In this document: positions 41,701 to 53,450 of the stretch, piece after piece
Position numbering within the stretch: the first letter of the stretch is position 1
Layout of the letters: every line of letters starts with the position of its first letter
Assembly: GCF_011075055.1 (NCBI RefSeq)
Contig: NC_058140.1
Coordinates: 16,865,945 to 16,929,944 of the forward strand
Direction: 5' to 3'
DNA: 64,000 nt
DNA from: Mangifera indica
Taxonomy: Eukaryota; Streptophyta; Magnoliopsida; Sapindales; Anacardiaceae
Notes under the pieces: generated by a model
Told to the model about the DNA's origin: nothing
The model's database searches: none
Seen by the model: the letters and a program-made list of their open reading frames with translations, nothing else
Program-made: the position numbers and the translations under genes

Positions 41701-41950
41701 CTATGCTAAAATCATGTAGCACATGAGCACAACGGTAGCTAACTTCTTTCAAAGGAAATTCTCTCTCTCTTGCAGTAATTATCACAGTAACCTGTCTTTA
41801 TCAATGATTCTAAAATATCTATGAAGAATTTATTTCTCTGGGTATAACTAGTCGAGGAGCTGGTATATATTTATTCGTTTCGACGTGGCTCATTTGCGTC
41901 CTTGTTTGTGTGTGTGAATCGCTTGGCAGAGAAAGCTTGAAAAGAGTAAT
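36447..41950. other. Long AT-rich intergenic region; no gene seen
   Basis: The first part is the PG1-beta 3' flank. 37060-37470 is an AT-rich block with repeated GATAYGATA words (ATTTTATGATATGATATGAT, CATACGATACGATACT), related to 44205-44345. (ATT)n runs lie near 38715-38755. At 40385-40545 a perfect inverted repeat of about 27 bp (ATAAATAATATATTATTATG and its complement) forms a hairpin MITE candidate. Open frames, including the 74-codon one at 40565, have no recognisable features. Confidence 0.45.
40400..40525. mobile_element. AT-rich hairpin, MITE candidate
   Basis: TATAAATAATATATTATTAT followed by GTAATTTAA near 40428-40457 is repeated in inverted orientation near 40484-40516. No target duplication was resolved. 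It may be a MITE or simply a palindromic AT repeat. Confidence 0.35.
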
Positions 41951-41954
41951 ATAT

Positions 41955-43153
41955 ATGGAACGGGGCAATGGAAATGGATCAGGGGCATCTAGACTTCAGC
42001 GAAACATGAAGGAAAGAGTCAGAAGAAAGCATATGAAGGAGCTTCTCTCCGAGCTTGCTTTCTTGACTCCTCTACAATCCTCTAAGGTGTGTATCCTTAA
42101 TTAATTTCTAGTTTCTTTACTTTCAGATGAAGTTATGAAGATATCTGTGTTTTGTATTTTAGGTTTCAGCGACTGAGTTGTTAGAGAACGCCACCAATCA
42201 TATAAAGCAACTGCAAGAAAGACTTGAGGAGCGAAGGCGCCGAAGAGCATTACTACTGAAAGAGATTAGTGGTGATGAAAATAAGAAGGCAAGCGGATCA
42301 AGAATACCTGTGCTCAACATAAGTTGTTCAGATTCTAGTTTGGAAATAAATCTGATCTGTGGGTTGGAGAAGAACTTCATGTTGCATGACATTATCAGTA
42401 TTCTTCAGCAAGAAGGAGCCGAAGTCATCAGCTCTACTCAGTATAATACAGGCGATAGAGTCATATACGTAGTTAAATCCCAGGTATATATATTCATCTC
42501 TTTCTTTACCAGCTTTTTAAATGTCATGCATATCTCCTTCAATTCATTTTTTTTCATAAGATTATAAAGTGAAGAGTTGTCATTACTAGCTAATTTTGCT
42601 TCCTAGTGCTTTGTTTTATCTCTGTAACTTTAAATAATTTACATAATAATGATAAAAAGACCGGAAAACTAAGAGAGATTTCTGTATGATACCTCTATTT
42701 TCATTAAAGAATGATTTAGGTTACAAGATCAAAAAATGATAGACTGTCTGCAGTTGTTAACATAAAATATCAAACTTCACCTACTACAAACGTCGAATCT
42801 TCACACAAAATCAGCCTTCCATAACTGGAAAAGTGATATGAAAAAACCAGTCTTGACTGTGAGATAGAGAAGGAGAAGAAAAATGAAAACGAAAGACCGA
42901 GATGTGTCTTGTCTGAAGAAGACAAGTCTGGTAGGGTTTACTCAATAACCCAATCTAAAATATCTTCAGTAGCAAAACGTTGCGTTTTGTCAAATGCACC
43001 GTTTACCAGAAAGGAAAATGAGTTACCATGAAAGTATATTCATGTAAGTTTCAATGCTTTGTCTATATATCTCCATATTTACAGGCCATCAGTCCAAGGA
43101 TTGGAGTGGAAACTACAAGAATTCGTCAGAGAATAAAGGATCTATGTTTCTGA
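41955..43153 (+). CDS. bHLH transcription factor (bHLH162/bHLH36-like)
   Basis: Three exons, 41955-42086, 42163-42483 and 43085-43153, encode 173 aa with all junctions in frame. The basic region is LQRNMKERVRRKHMKELLSE, helix 1 ends LAFLTP, and helix 2 is SATELLENATNHIKQLQERL followed by an Arg-rich EERRRRRALLLKE. The C-terminal half, with IPVLNISCSDSSLEINLICG and MLHDIISILQQEGAEVIS, resembles the ACT-like domain of this small-bHLH group. Glu and Arg in ERVRR match the E-box-contacting pair, but the usual His at basic position 5 is absent. E-box rather than G-box preference is therefore likely (inference). The start is the first ATG in frame; a GTG-initiated extension upstream is not used. 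The last coding exon holds only 23 codons including the stop, so the C-terminus is the least certain part. Confidence 0.85.
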
Positions 43154-46100
43154 TATGTATCAGGCCAGAAGTTGTGGAACAAAAAGTCTTAAAGAAGATG
43201 AACCCTGCCGCTCCTTGGTGTTCTGTAATCTAAATAATCAGTTGTAAAGTGATATTACTAGGTACCTGTTGATAAATCAACTTGGTTTTAATTTAGAATA
43301 AATGTATGTTGTGTGAGTTCGCGGATGATGCGTTCAACTATGTAGAACATGCACAAGAAGTTGAAGTATTTCAGACCTTTCATGGCATCTTCTTCTTCGG
43401 CTTAGCAATCCTTTCATAACAGCACAGTGCTTCTTCTTCTGCTTGTTATAACCATAGTAATATTAATTATTGTTATATTCTTACTTAAAACATTAATTAA
43501 CGTAGGAATAGTTAGTTTAACTTATTTACAGCTTCTACCTAGATTTAAATACATAAATAAATAACTTTCTAACATGATAATTTATATCATTCGATCATAT
43601 GAGTTCGGGTTTTGAGTCTAAAACCTTCAATCACAACATAATTTAAAATAGAATTATATTAAAATTTCTCAACTTTAATCAAATCTAAAAATTTTTACAT
43701 TAATGTAAATAATTCTAATTATGTGACAGGTCATATGGTTTAAAAACACAACATGATTGTTACATATCTTTAGTTTATAAAATATCCCAAAAATTATGAA
43801 ATTTATCAAATAAAAAATTTTCATTTTATATATGGTAAAAAAAAAAAGTTTTAAATATAATATATTTATGAAATTGAAATTCTTTAAAAGTAAGTTAAGA
43901 AAATGTTTACAATGTAGTTATATTTACCAAAAAATATGATTAATATATACCATACTAATCAATATTTTTGTATGAAAATATGATTTATGACAAAATATTA
44001 TCTATTTCTTGAGTCTTAACTACTCTTTTCCTTTTTTCAAAATTTATTTTCAATAATGGTTGTTTATATTTTTGTATTTCTTTTAATTATATTTATAAAA
44101 TATATTGATGAAATTTATTACTAATATGATTTATTTATTTATATTATAATTATAAAAATTTTCCTTTTAAATTATTTTGTATTTTAAGTAAAATTTCTTG
44201 TACATATAATTATAGTTATCAATATCTTATGATACACAATACATATTCTATATATTATACGATACAGATGAAAAATGATACGTATAATGAAATGTATTAT
44301 AATTAATACGATATAGTTGATGTATTATAATTGTTTACGTTAACTGGTTTTCACTAGATATATAAATCATATCATGTTAATGGATTAAAATAATTTCATT
44401 TTACATTAGAAAGATATTGCCTTAATGAACTATTTTAATCTTTTCAATATAAATTACCTTTATGATCTTTGAACCAAAAATCCTTAAAATATCATTACTA
44501 ATTAACACTTAGGTCTCTTTTAATATTATTATTACTTCTAAATTTTATTAGTGAAGCTAGTTTACCCACCCAAAAAGATAAAGCTAACTATATTGTATAC
44601 TTATAATGAAGCACTAAAACTTTGAATCACAATATCACACAATGTTACAGTTTTTTTTTTTTAACAATATAATTATTATGAATTAGTTTTTTAAAAATAT
44701 TAAATCCGTTAAATGGGTCATTTTATATATAATCGGGTTAAATAGATTTAGGTTAATGTGTTAACCCATTTAATTAAACAGGTTATCATGTGTTTAATCG
44801 GATCTAATGTTTTTTTTTTTGGATTGTAAATTATCTTTTTAAGCATCAACCCTAATTTGCTTAACTTCGTATCGTATCTTATAAATGAGTCGAATAAAAA
44901 ATTGCCAACCCTATATATATATATATATATTTGAAATTGGTTCCTCTGATATTAGTAGAACAACAAAATTTTTACATAATTATATAATTTTATTCCTTGC
45001 TTGATTAAAAAAGACGTTATTGATGTAATTTTCTAAGCTTGTAAAATAATAATAATAAGAGAAGAACCATGTGAAATGGAGACAGATGAGATTAAAAAGT
45101 GTTATAGAAATAGATAAATAAATTAAATAATATTAATAATTATATAGCAATAATTATTAATACAGTTATTGTCTTGAGACACTGGCATCGCTATGTTGCT
45201 ATTATATTCAATAACTTGTAATCATATTTAATAGAAAAATATATGACAGAAAAAAGAATTAAAAAAAATAAAATAAAATACAAATGTATAAATATGACCC
45301 CTAGTATTCTAAATTTTTTTCAATGAACCGGAATATTTCTAGCATCGCTCAACGAGGAAAACTGATCGAATTTGCTCTTCCGTCAATGTGGAAACAAATA
45401 TTCTTGAACTCGTGAAATTATGGCATATATATTCAAATCAACGTGACAGAGATGTTTTGCATGGTGCATTAATATACGAAGTTTTGTCCAATCAACTTAC
45501 GTCTCTGTGGGCTTGTTTTTTAAAACCGTGTACCGTATTTTATATTGAAGGCCGTTTTATATTATACCATAAAATTTTTAAAAAATATAATTAATATATT
45601 ATTATTTTAAAAAATATCAACAAAAATTTTATATACATTTTTATTATATCATTATTTTTACTAAAAAATATATTGATTTATATTGATAATATATATGTAT
45701 TATAAAATATATATTATATTATATAATATATCTATCCTATCATATTAATTATTATATATTTTATAATATATATTATTTTTATTATATTATTATTATAAGA
45801 TATTACTTTGAATTGGCCTACCAACGCCACCATTTGTTGGAACCATTATTACGTGCAATTAAAAGCCTGATGAGATTTTTCATCGGCATTATATCTATTT
45901 AAACAACAATGAAAGTCATTGTTAGCTTAGCTTAGCTATGTGGCTGCTAACTAAGTTGCTACATTTGAAAGAGATGACCCATCAGCAATAATATTAGTTA
46001 CCTTTTCCCAGCTTATTTAATCTCAGATTTATTCCTTTGTCGTCACTGCATACCGTGGTGAATCACAAATAAAATAAAAGAGTTAATGTTAAATAAAAAT

Positions 46101-47083
46101 AAAATATATTAAAATTAGTAAATAAATTTAAAAAATTAATGTAAAATTTTAATAATTATATTAATATTTTATATATATAAATAAAAAAATTTTCAAAATC
46201 TAAGGAAATCAATAACATTTTGTATACATCAAATTAAAATTTTTTAAAATTTAAGAGGTGTCAACCTCTCTTGACCCCACCTCGATTCGCCCCTAGCTGT
46301 ATGCATGCATCTATGGAGGAAAACTTTCTAATTAAGTCTTGATTTATTATTATTATTATTATTTTCTTAAATGTTTTCTTTAATTATATTTAAGTTAAAG
46401 GGTTTTTAATTTTTTTCAAAACTTTTGTTTTATTTAGTAGGCAAAGTCAAATCCACCCTTATATATTTTGCAAATTTGTGGTGATTTGTTTATAGCCTTC
46501 ATTGAATTTCCGAAAACCTCTTCAAATTTATATTAATACATCTAATATTTTCAAAAATTATGTTCACTCTCATGCTATTATATGTTATTAACACCTCTAT
46601 TTATATTTATACTTTTTATTATTTTTTATTAAAAATAATATAATATAAATTAGATGTACAAAAATTATTTAATAAAATTTAGGAGGCAAAACATTATTTA
46701 GCTTGAGAGTTTTTAATCTTTTCAACAATTTTATAAAAAAAAATTGAACAGATTTTAATAATTAAATTACCAAAAGGGTGAAAAAATGATTTTTTCAAAT
46801 TTAAAGAAAGGTACCTATCATTTCATCAAACCTTGAGTGTTCTGCCTATTATAAATTAGAAAAAGATTGTATACGCTTATTTAAAAAATAATAATATAAA
46901 TATCGATAGATGGTACCAATACACTGCACGGACTGATGTAAATAAAATATTTAATTTATAATTTTTTTGATATTCTAACCGATGTGGTAGATAAAATGTC
47001 ACCTCCCACATCAGTTTGTGCACTAAATCAATACCATCTATCAGTACTCGTTACATTACTTATTTAAAAAATTTCACCCACTT
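43154..47083. other. AT-rich repeat-dense region; no gene seen
   Basis: The stretch includes the bHLH 3' flank, then more than 3 kb of AT-rich DNA. 44205-44345 and 45590-45800 carry GATA(C/T)-rich repeat blocks related to 37060-37470. A (TA)n run lies near 44910. No supported gene is present. Confidence 0.45.
46903..47045. mobile_element. Small inverted-repeat MITE
   Basis: The left arm CGATAGATGGTACCAATACA then CTGCACGGACTGATGT is inverted at the right as ACATCAGTTTGTGCACTAAA then TCAATACCATCTATCAG. The arms are about 36 bp with a few mismatches around an AT-rich loop. No coding capacity. Family unassigned. Confidence 0.6.
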
Positions 47084-47086
47084 TTA

Positions 47087-47583
47087 GGAGGGGTTTGGTT
47101 CAGATAATATTTTATTATCAAAATTAAAAAATTATTTTGAAGATAGATTACCGTAAAGATTATTGGATATAAATTATTACTATATTTGATAAAATTTTAA
47201 AAAATAAGTAAGTATAAATAATTATTGTATTTGGTTAGAGATAATAAAAAATATTAACATATTATTTTACTTAAATGTCCTTAGGTTTAATTATTCTAAA
47301 ATATTTTTTATGTTATTTATTATATTAATTAAAAATGAGATTACTTTTACTCTAAAAAATTAACAAATAAAAATATAATTTTAATAAAATCAAGATTACA
47401 TTGATAATATTTAATACTTAAAGTGAATATGATAATCAAATTACCTTTATATTACCTGTCTCATCACCCTTTATAATAGAAGATTATTAAATTTTTTTAT
47501 TACTTATTTATCAAATAAAATAATATAATTAATAAAAAATAAACTAACACAGTAATCATCCTAACCCTTGAACCAAATGCCCC
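47087..47583. mobile_element. PIF/Harbinger-like MITE 1
   Basis: The left terminus is GGAGGGGTTTGGTTC; the right terminus read inward is GGGGCATTTGGTTC. The TTA target duplication is at 47084-47086 and 47584-47586. GGG...TTTGGTT termini with a 3-bp TWA duplication are the standard features of Tourist-type MITEs. The interior is AT-rich and non-coding. Confidence 0.7.
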
Positions 47584-47586
47584 TTA

Positions 47587-48066
47587 GGGGCCGTTTGGTT
47601 TCAGTTAAGATAAATTACCTTGGTAATCTATTTTTTATTCTCTTATTTGGTTTGTCAGTAATAAAATATTACAATAATCTTCTATTACCAATGTTGACGT
47701 GGTAGGTAATATAGGTGGTAATCTGATTACCACCTTCACCTTAGATATTTAAAGATTATCAAAATAATTTTGATTTTATTATAATTATATTATTATTTAT
47801 TAAGTTTTGAAGACAAAAATAAATTTATTTTTAATTAATATGACAAATAATATAAAAAATACTTAAAAATAATTATATTCAATGGCAGTTAAGTAAAATA
47901 ATTTACTAATAATCTTTTATTATCTTTCATCAAATATAATAATTATTTATACCTATCAAATTTTATTAAACATAGTGATCATTTATACCCAGTAATCTTT
48001 TAAATACTCTATCTTCAAGATAATCTTTCTATTTTGGTAATAAAATATTACTCAAACCAAACACCC
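47587..48066. mobile_element. PIF/Harbinger-like MITE 2, directly adjacent to MITE 1
   Basis: The left terminus is GGGGCCGTTTGGTTTCAG, beginning right after the TTA shared with MITE 1. The right terminus read inward is GGGTGTTTGGTTTGAG. The inner halves also pair (GATAAATTACCTTGGTAAT at the left, ATTTTGGTAATAAAATATTA at the right). The right target site is not clean. The right end was later copied by the tandem duplication at 48054-48322. Confidence 0.6.
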
Positions 48067-48322
48067 ATTTAATGTAATGAATTGAATGGCTTCCATAATT
48101 CACTCTTATGTCCGGAATGAATTTATTGTTGGTTTGGACTTTGGCCGGCGGCGCCATGTGAAAGAAACTGTTTTCCGCTAGCTGTTATCCAAACCAAACA
48201 CCCCTTTAATGTAATGAATTGAATTGCTTCCATAATTCACTCTTATGTCCGGAATGAATTTATTGTTGGTTTGGACTTTGGCCGCGGGCGCCATGTGAAA
48301 GAAGCCGTTTACCGCTAGCTGT
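48054..48322. repeat. Tandem duplication, unit 137 bp
   Basis: Copy 1 is 48054-48190 and copy 2 is 48191-48322, about 95 percent identical by eye. Each begins with the AAACCAAACACCC end of MITE 2 and runs through CTTCCATAATTCACTCTTAT, TGTTGGTTTGGACTTTGGCC and CCGCTAGCTGT. Including the element end shows that the duplication happened after MITE 2 inserted. Confidence 0.85.
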
Positions 48323-49545
48323 CACCTTCGTACTCTTAGATATGCCTGCCTTTGTAGTAAACTATAATAACCACCAAACCGACCACTCTCGTCGGCTTGT
48401 CTTGTTATTGTCAGGATGTATACTTTTTCTTCTTCTATAATCAAGATTATAAAGTAAAAAAAACATTGGATGATGAAGTCTTGAAGAATATTAATGGAGT
48501 GGCGGCTGCCAATCTTGACTGGAACAAAATATACATGCAGGAAAGATGGAAGTTATATTAAACTACATGGTAATGGAATGTCTCTCTGATTTATCCTCTG
48601 AGATTCTTTTATCTGTAGCGGAGCCGTGAAACTCATGCAGGTACCGCCACCTACTAAAATCCTTTTCAGTATTTGAAAAAACTTGGACACACGATCAGGA
48701 CAATTTTGATGTATTTAAGGTTAATTATTCCTACCAAAAATTGAGACAGCTGTTCTTTTTCAACTGAGAACATGTTTAGTTACTTTGTAAACATATTTTA
48801 ACAGTTATTCTTGTCATTTTGCACCATGCAATGAATGACATTACATCTTTTCCACATAATTAACTCAAGTGCTTGGACTTTCGATGGCTTGAGGCCTTTG
48901 GTTAGTTGGATGCATTTAATCTTCGGACTCAACTTTTCTTCTCCGCTGCAGGATAACAGGAACCACTGCAAGAAAACTTAATGGCGATAACATACATTAA
49001 ATCAAAGAAAATTAATGAATATTGTTAACAAGTAATACTTCTTAATCACCATATTAAATTTTTAATCTTTTAATTACCATGTTTATCATAATTCTCCGAT
49101 ATCAAGTCATTCTATGAATAATCGTTCTTCTAAATTCAATTTATACTTTGTCAAAATATTTTGTCAGAGTTGTCAATAATATAAATATGAGTGTAAACTT
49201 TTAAATAATGAGTTGAACTAAGTTAAAATTTTTTTTTATTCAATTTGTATATATTATTTATTACTCTTATATAATAAATAATATAATTAATTAATTAATT
49301 CTAATTATTACTACTATAGTTTAATTTATGCAATATCGAAATTTGTATATATCATTTGTTTACGGAAAAATCACAAACACCAAAACTTTGAAGTGACTTT
49401 AATGCTATTGTAATTTTCTATCGAGTTTTGAGTTACCATTCACGCTTGCCTTCGTTTGAAATTTTGAATTGATGATGGCGAGTGTTTGTCATTATTATGT
49501 TTAAAGCCCAAACTTGATGCACCAATTAACTGCATCATAAATAAC
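48323..49545. other. Intergenic DNA; no gene supported
   Basis: There are no convincing genes or elements. A short frame at 48572 reads MECLSDLSSEILLSV before a stop, weakly like an F-box start, and I do not call it. Confidence 0.45.
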
Positions 49546-49547
49546 TA

Positions 49548-49960
49548 GGCGAAAGACTTATTCCCACGGAAGGTTTATTCTACGGCCAAACGACTGTTTC
49601 CCACCCAAGTTATGCTTTTTCTAACATTTCCTCCCAGTTAATTTTGAAAAGCCTATTTATCTACCCATGAATTGTTAAAAAAAAACTAGATTAACGGATT
49701 CAAGGGCAAAATCTTTATTTTACCTGTAATATTAAAAATAAACTTATATTTATTCTTTTTTTTATCCCTAAACCCTAACAACTAACAATTTTATCTCAAT
49801 CTAAGTTTTCAAAAATAATATTCCCCCCTAGGGTTTTTAAACTTTCGGATTAAATTTTTCAGCGAAGACCGATGTCTTCTCCTCCCCGGCGTCTCCTCTT
49901 TCCGACCATGCGGCATCTTCCCCTCCTAGGCGTCATCATCGACAAAGATGATGCATGAAA
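49548..49960. mobile_element. Two nested, truncated Mutator-like element left ends
   Basis: AGGCGAAAGACTTATTCCCA at 49548 and GGCCAAACGACTGTTTCCCA at 49594 both match the family left end, 46 bp apart. After the second follow the family's arm features (CCTAAACCCTAACAACT, then AAGTTTTCAAAAATAATATT, then CCCTAGGGTTTTT) and a core start with GAAGACCGATGTCTTCTCCT. I could not find matching right ends or target duplications in the next kilobase, so these are truncated or one copy inserted into another. Confidence 0.5.
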
Positions 49961-50095
49961 TTCATCCTTATTAGGTTGTATCTGGAGTTTGACCGTTGTT
50001 CTTGGTGATTCTTTAACTGTTAAAAGGATTCAAAGGTTTCAGGTCAAAGAAGAGGTTCCTGGGGACAAAATGGGGTTGTTGGGTTCTCATCTCCC

Positions 50096-50440
50096 ATGGT
50101 TCTGAAGCCAACTCCTTTGGATTTTGATCAATGTACACCAGTAAAAGAGAGGCCCAGTCCTGTTGAAACTATGTCAGCGATGATAAAAGGGAGAGTATTC
50201 AAGGACGACAGTGTTAATGCCGGTACTAGGAGCTCCTTCGGTGGGGAACGTCTGCTTCCAGGTTTCCGAGAAGCAATATTGTCAGTGAACGAGAGCCACG
50301 CATTCCAATTAGTCCCTTCAACTCAACTGTACAAGGGCCCAATGGGCACCCTATACATTTACACCTCCAGACCATATCACACACAACTTCAAGAGGACAT
50401 AACAATTTTTCACAAAGCTACAGCCCGCCCGGGACACTGA
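50096..50440 (+). CDS. Unrecognised open frame of 114 codons
   Basis: The ATG-initiated frame has balanced composition, unlike the AT-rich surroundings, and reads [20 protein letters not shown] to a stop after HKATARPGH. The frame is also open for at least 18 codons upstream of the ATG ([18 protein letters not shown]). I do not recognise a family. There is no signal peptide or membrane segment. It lies downstream of truncated Mutator-like ends, so a gene fragment captured or stranded by an element is possible. It may equally be non-coding. Confidence 0.25.
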   Translation: MVLKPTPLDFDQCTPVKERPSPVETMSAMIKGRVFKDDSVNAGTRSSFGGERLLPGFREAILSVNESHAFQLVPSTQLYKGPMGTLYIYTSRPYHTQLQEDITIFHKATARPGH

Positions 50441-50529
50441 GTACCAACTGGACCACCTGTCTGAGTCATAATAAATTTCAATGGGCCTAAACATTTGGGC
50501 TCCCAAAACAAATTAGAGTTTACAATTTC

Positions 50530-50992
50530 CCTTTGGGTGTATCTTATTTGAATAGTATTTTATTATTAAAATTAAAATATTATTTTAAAAATAAATTATT
50601 TATAAGATTTTTAAATATAAATTATTTTTATTATATTTGATAAAATTTAATAAAAATATATAGATATAAATTATTATTATATTTGATTTGAGGTAATAAA
50701 ATAATATCAGTATAATATTTTACTTAAATGTCTTTGAATATAATTATTATAAATATATTTTATTTTTCTTATTATATTAATTAAAAATAAAAATATTTTT
50801 GTTTTAAAAAATTAATAAGTAATAACAAAATTAATAATACATTGATAATTTTAAATACTAAGTTGGAAATACTAATAAAAATATCTTTTAAATTATTTGA
50901 TATATCATTATTGATAATAAAATATTACTAAAATTTTTTATTACTAATAAAAAAATAAAATAATTTTTATATATAATCAACCAAACCCCTCC
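50530..50992. mobile_element. Decayed PIF/Harbinger-like MITE 3
   Basis: The left end TTTGGGTGTATCTTATTTG and right end CAACCAAACCCCTCC are roughly inverted, and the interior (TATTTTATTATTAAAATTAA) resembles MITE 1 at 47 kb. No target duplication was resolved. Confidence 0.4.
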
Positions 50993-52063
50993 CTCCATGT
51001 AATAATTTAACACTTTGCTTATGCGTACTTTGAGGATTATGTTCAGGTATTTATAGGTAGCATTTTTTATTACTTCATCCCTCTGCATCCCCCATAGTTT
51101 ATAATTCAATGGATCGTTGATTCATATTTGAATTTTGTTTCACAAGATCTATGTCTACTTCATTCCTCTCGATGGATTTTCTTCAAAAGGTTACAGATAA
51201 ACAAAAAGATTAATTAGATGAATCAAAAGGCTAGAGCGAAGGCTCGACATCTTTTTAGTGAATTTTATGTGATTTTAGTATAAATTATTGTTTTATCATT
51301 TATTAATATAACAATGAAAATGTTATTATCATTTAATACAAACTTTAATTATTAATATATTTTTAATTTTACAAAATTACCCTTGGCAAGCATATAGATT
51401 AATTGATCAGTTTATCCTCTAAACATATATAATTTATTATTTTATTTTCCAATAATTTTAATTATAATTTATTATTTCCCATTTAAAAAAAAATATTTTT
51501 TCTTTATTTTTTATTTCTTTTATTCTTCTCCTACCGTCATGTTCACCACCCACCATCAACCATTCTTTTTCTCCTTTTATCTTCACTAACAACACCATGC
51601 CAACATCCTTCATCTTTTCTAATCATCTTTACAACCAACCATTACACATCCTTCAATCATTTTTGCCACCGATCATCTTTCTCTTTCTATCATATTCACC
51701 AATTTATTTCATATTTTGATTTCCTAGAAACAAATTTCAAAAACCCTAAATTAATATTTACTTGAGTTGAAAAAAAATGAGTGAAACCAAGAAGATGAAG
51801 AGATATATTGAGATTTCTTTTAAATAAATTAAGGAGAGAATAAAAAGGAAGAGAGGATAATGAGAAATGAGTGGGACAAAGAAGACGACAAAATAAATTT
51901 ACATTTTATAAAAAATAAATGAGTGAGAGAATAAGAGAGAAGAGACAATAATGAAATATTAGTGAGAAAAAGAAAAAAAAAGTTTGATATTTTTATTAAA
52001 AATAAATGAGTGAGAGAAGAGGATGAAGAGGTAATGAGAAATGAGTGGGAGAAAGAGATTGAC
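50993..52063. other. AT-rich intergenic DNA; no gene seen
   Basis: The stretch contains CT-rich and AT-rich tracts and repeated GAGTGAGAGAA/GAGTGGGA words between 51775 and 52058 on the plus strand. The word GAAATGAGTGGGA(C/G)AAAGA occurs near 51865 and 52038. The last five bases are the target site of the solo LTR. Confidence 0.4.
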
Positions 52064-52146
52064 TGTAATACCTTCAGGCATGTTTCAAGGATAATTACAT
52101 CTTTTAACCTTGTTTGGAGACATTTCCAATTATATGTGTGTGTTTT

Positions 52147-52190
<44 letters not shown>

Positions 52191-52719
52191 AAGAAAAGTT
52201 AATATATATGTTCCAAAAGTCAATAAAAGAAAGAAGAAAGAAAGAAAGAAACTTTACCTTTGCTTTTTCGATCATTTTCCCGTCTCTTCCAGAGGAGGCA
52301 ATTTCTTCCTTTCTTTGCTGTGTATTTGAAGAAAAGTTGGTGATTTGGAAGGCTTTTGGAAGATAAATAAGGAAGGAAAAAAAAAAGGAAGCACTTGGAA
52401 GCTTTGGTAACCAAAGATCTCCTTCCTTTCCCTTTTATCTATGTTTATATGTATGTTATGTGAATATATTAGTGTGTTTTGGTATTGATTTAAAGTGGTC
52501 TTGGTGATAAAGGAAGCAAAACAAAGAGAAGGAAGTCAATTTGCAAAGATTTGGCTTGAAACAAGGTAAGGGGAATCATCCTTGATATGTTGCATGTTTT
52601 AGACTTTTGGTTCCTTGGATCTATGTTATAAATAATGATTTTGAAGTTGAGGAATGTTGTTTTGCCATTTGGGATGTCTATGTGTGTTATTTTGTTTATG
52701 GCAGAAAGTTGCATGATAT

Positions 52720-53290
52720 TTACAGTTTTTGCCACTGAGTTCGTCCCATGTTTTGGCTGCCTTATCTGATGAATTATGAGTGCTATTATATCTTTTTGGA
52801 AAGCTCTTTGAATCTTCTTTCCAATGATATATAGATTGTATAAATTAGAGATCATTTGGACTGTTAAAGATTTGTATGAACCGAAAGGACTGGTTTACTA
52901 AATAAACAGAGGAGGCAGTTTTGTCATTGAGTTTATCTCACGTTTTGACTGTCTTATCTATGGAATTATGAGTGCTATTATATCTCGTTGGAAAGCTCTT
53001 TGAATTCTCTTTTCAGTGATATAAAGCTTGCATGAATTGAGAATCATTTGGATTGTTAAATATTGCATGAACCACAAGGATTGTTTTACCAAATAAACAG
53101 AGGAGACAGTTTTTGTCACTGAGTTTATCTCACGTTTTGACTGTCTTATCTATTGAATTATGAGTGCTATTATAGCTTTTTGGAAAGATCTTTGAATCAT
53201 CTTTTTAATGATATATAGCTTGTATGAATTAGAAACTGTTTGGGCTGTTAAATTGTATGAAAATGAAGGCTGCCCTGCGAAATACTTTCG
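52720..53290. repeat. Three tandem copies of a unit of about 190 bp inside the solo LTR
   Basis: Each copy carries, in order, CAGTTTT(T)G(C/T)CA, GAGTT-TC(C/T)CA(C/T)GTTTTG, GAATTATGAGTGCTATTATA, GGAAAG(C/A)TCTTTGAAT, ATGATATA(T/A)AG, TTTGGA/GCTGTTAA and ACCAAATAAACAGAGGAG or a variant. Copies begin near 52720, 52918 and 53108, and the third is truncated. Confidence 0.75.
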
Positions 53291-53303
53291 TAGTTCTGGG
53301 CAA

Positions 53304-53450
53304 GAAAGAAAAAAAGAAAGAAAGAAAGAAAGAAAAGGAAGAAGAAAGAAAAGAAAAGAAAGGAAAGTAAAGGAAAGAAAGGAAAGGAAAGAAAAAGAGA
53401 AAAGAAGAAAAGAAAAAGAAAGAAAAGCAAGAAAAGAAATTTGGGGCTCA
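53304..53450. repeat. GAAA/GGAAA-rich simple repeat
   Basis: A purine-only stretch built of GAAA, GGAAA and GAAAAG units within the solo LTR. It produces Lys/Arg-rich or Phe-rich spurious frames. Confidence 0.85.

Noticed and set aside
42087..42162. U12-type intron in the bHLH gene (GTATCCTTAA near the donor)
   Set aside because: The GTATCCTT lies four bases inside the intron; using it would shift the frame. No U12 branch-point motif precedes the acceptor.
48572..48630. F-box-like start (MECLSDLSSEILLSV)
   Set aside because: Only 18 codons precede a stop, and the continuation after it is not convincingly F-box-like. Too short to call even a pseudogene.
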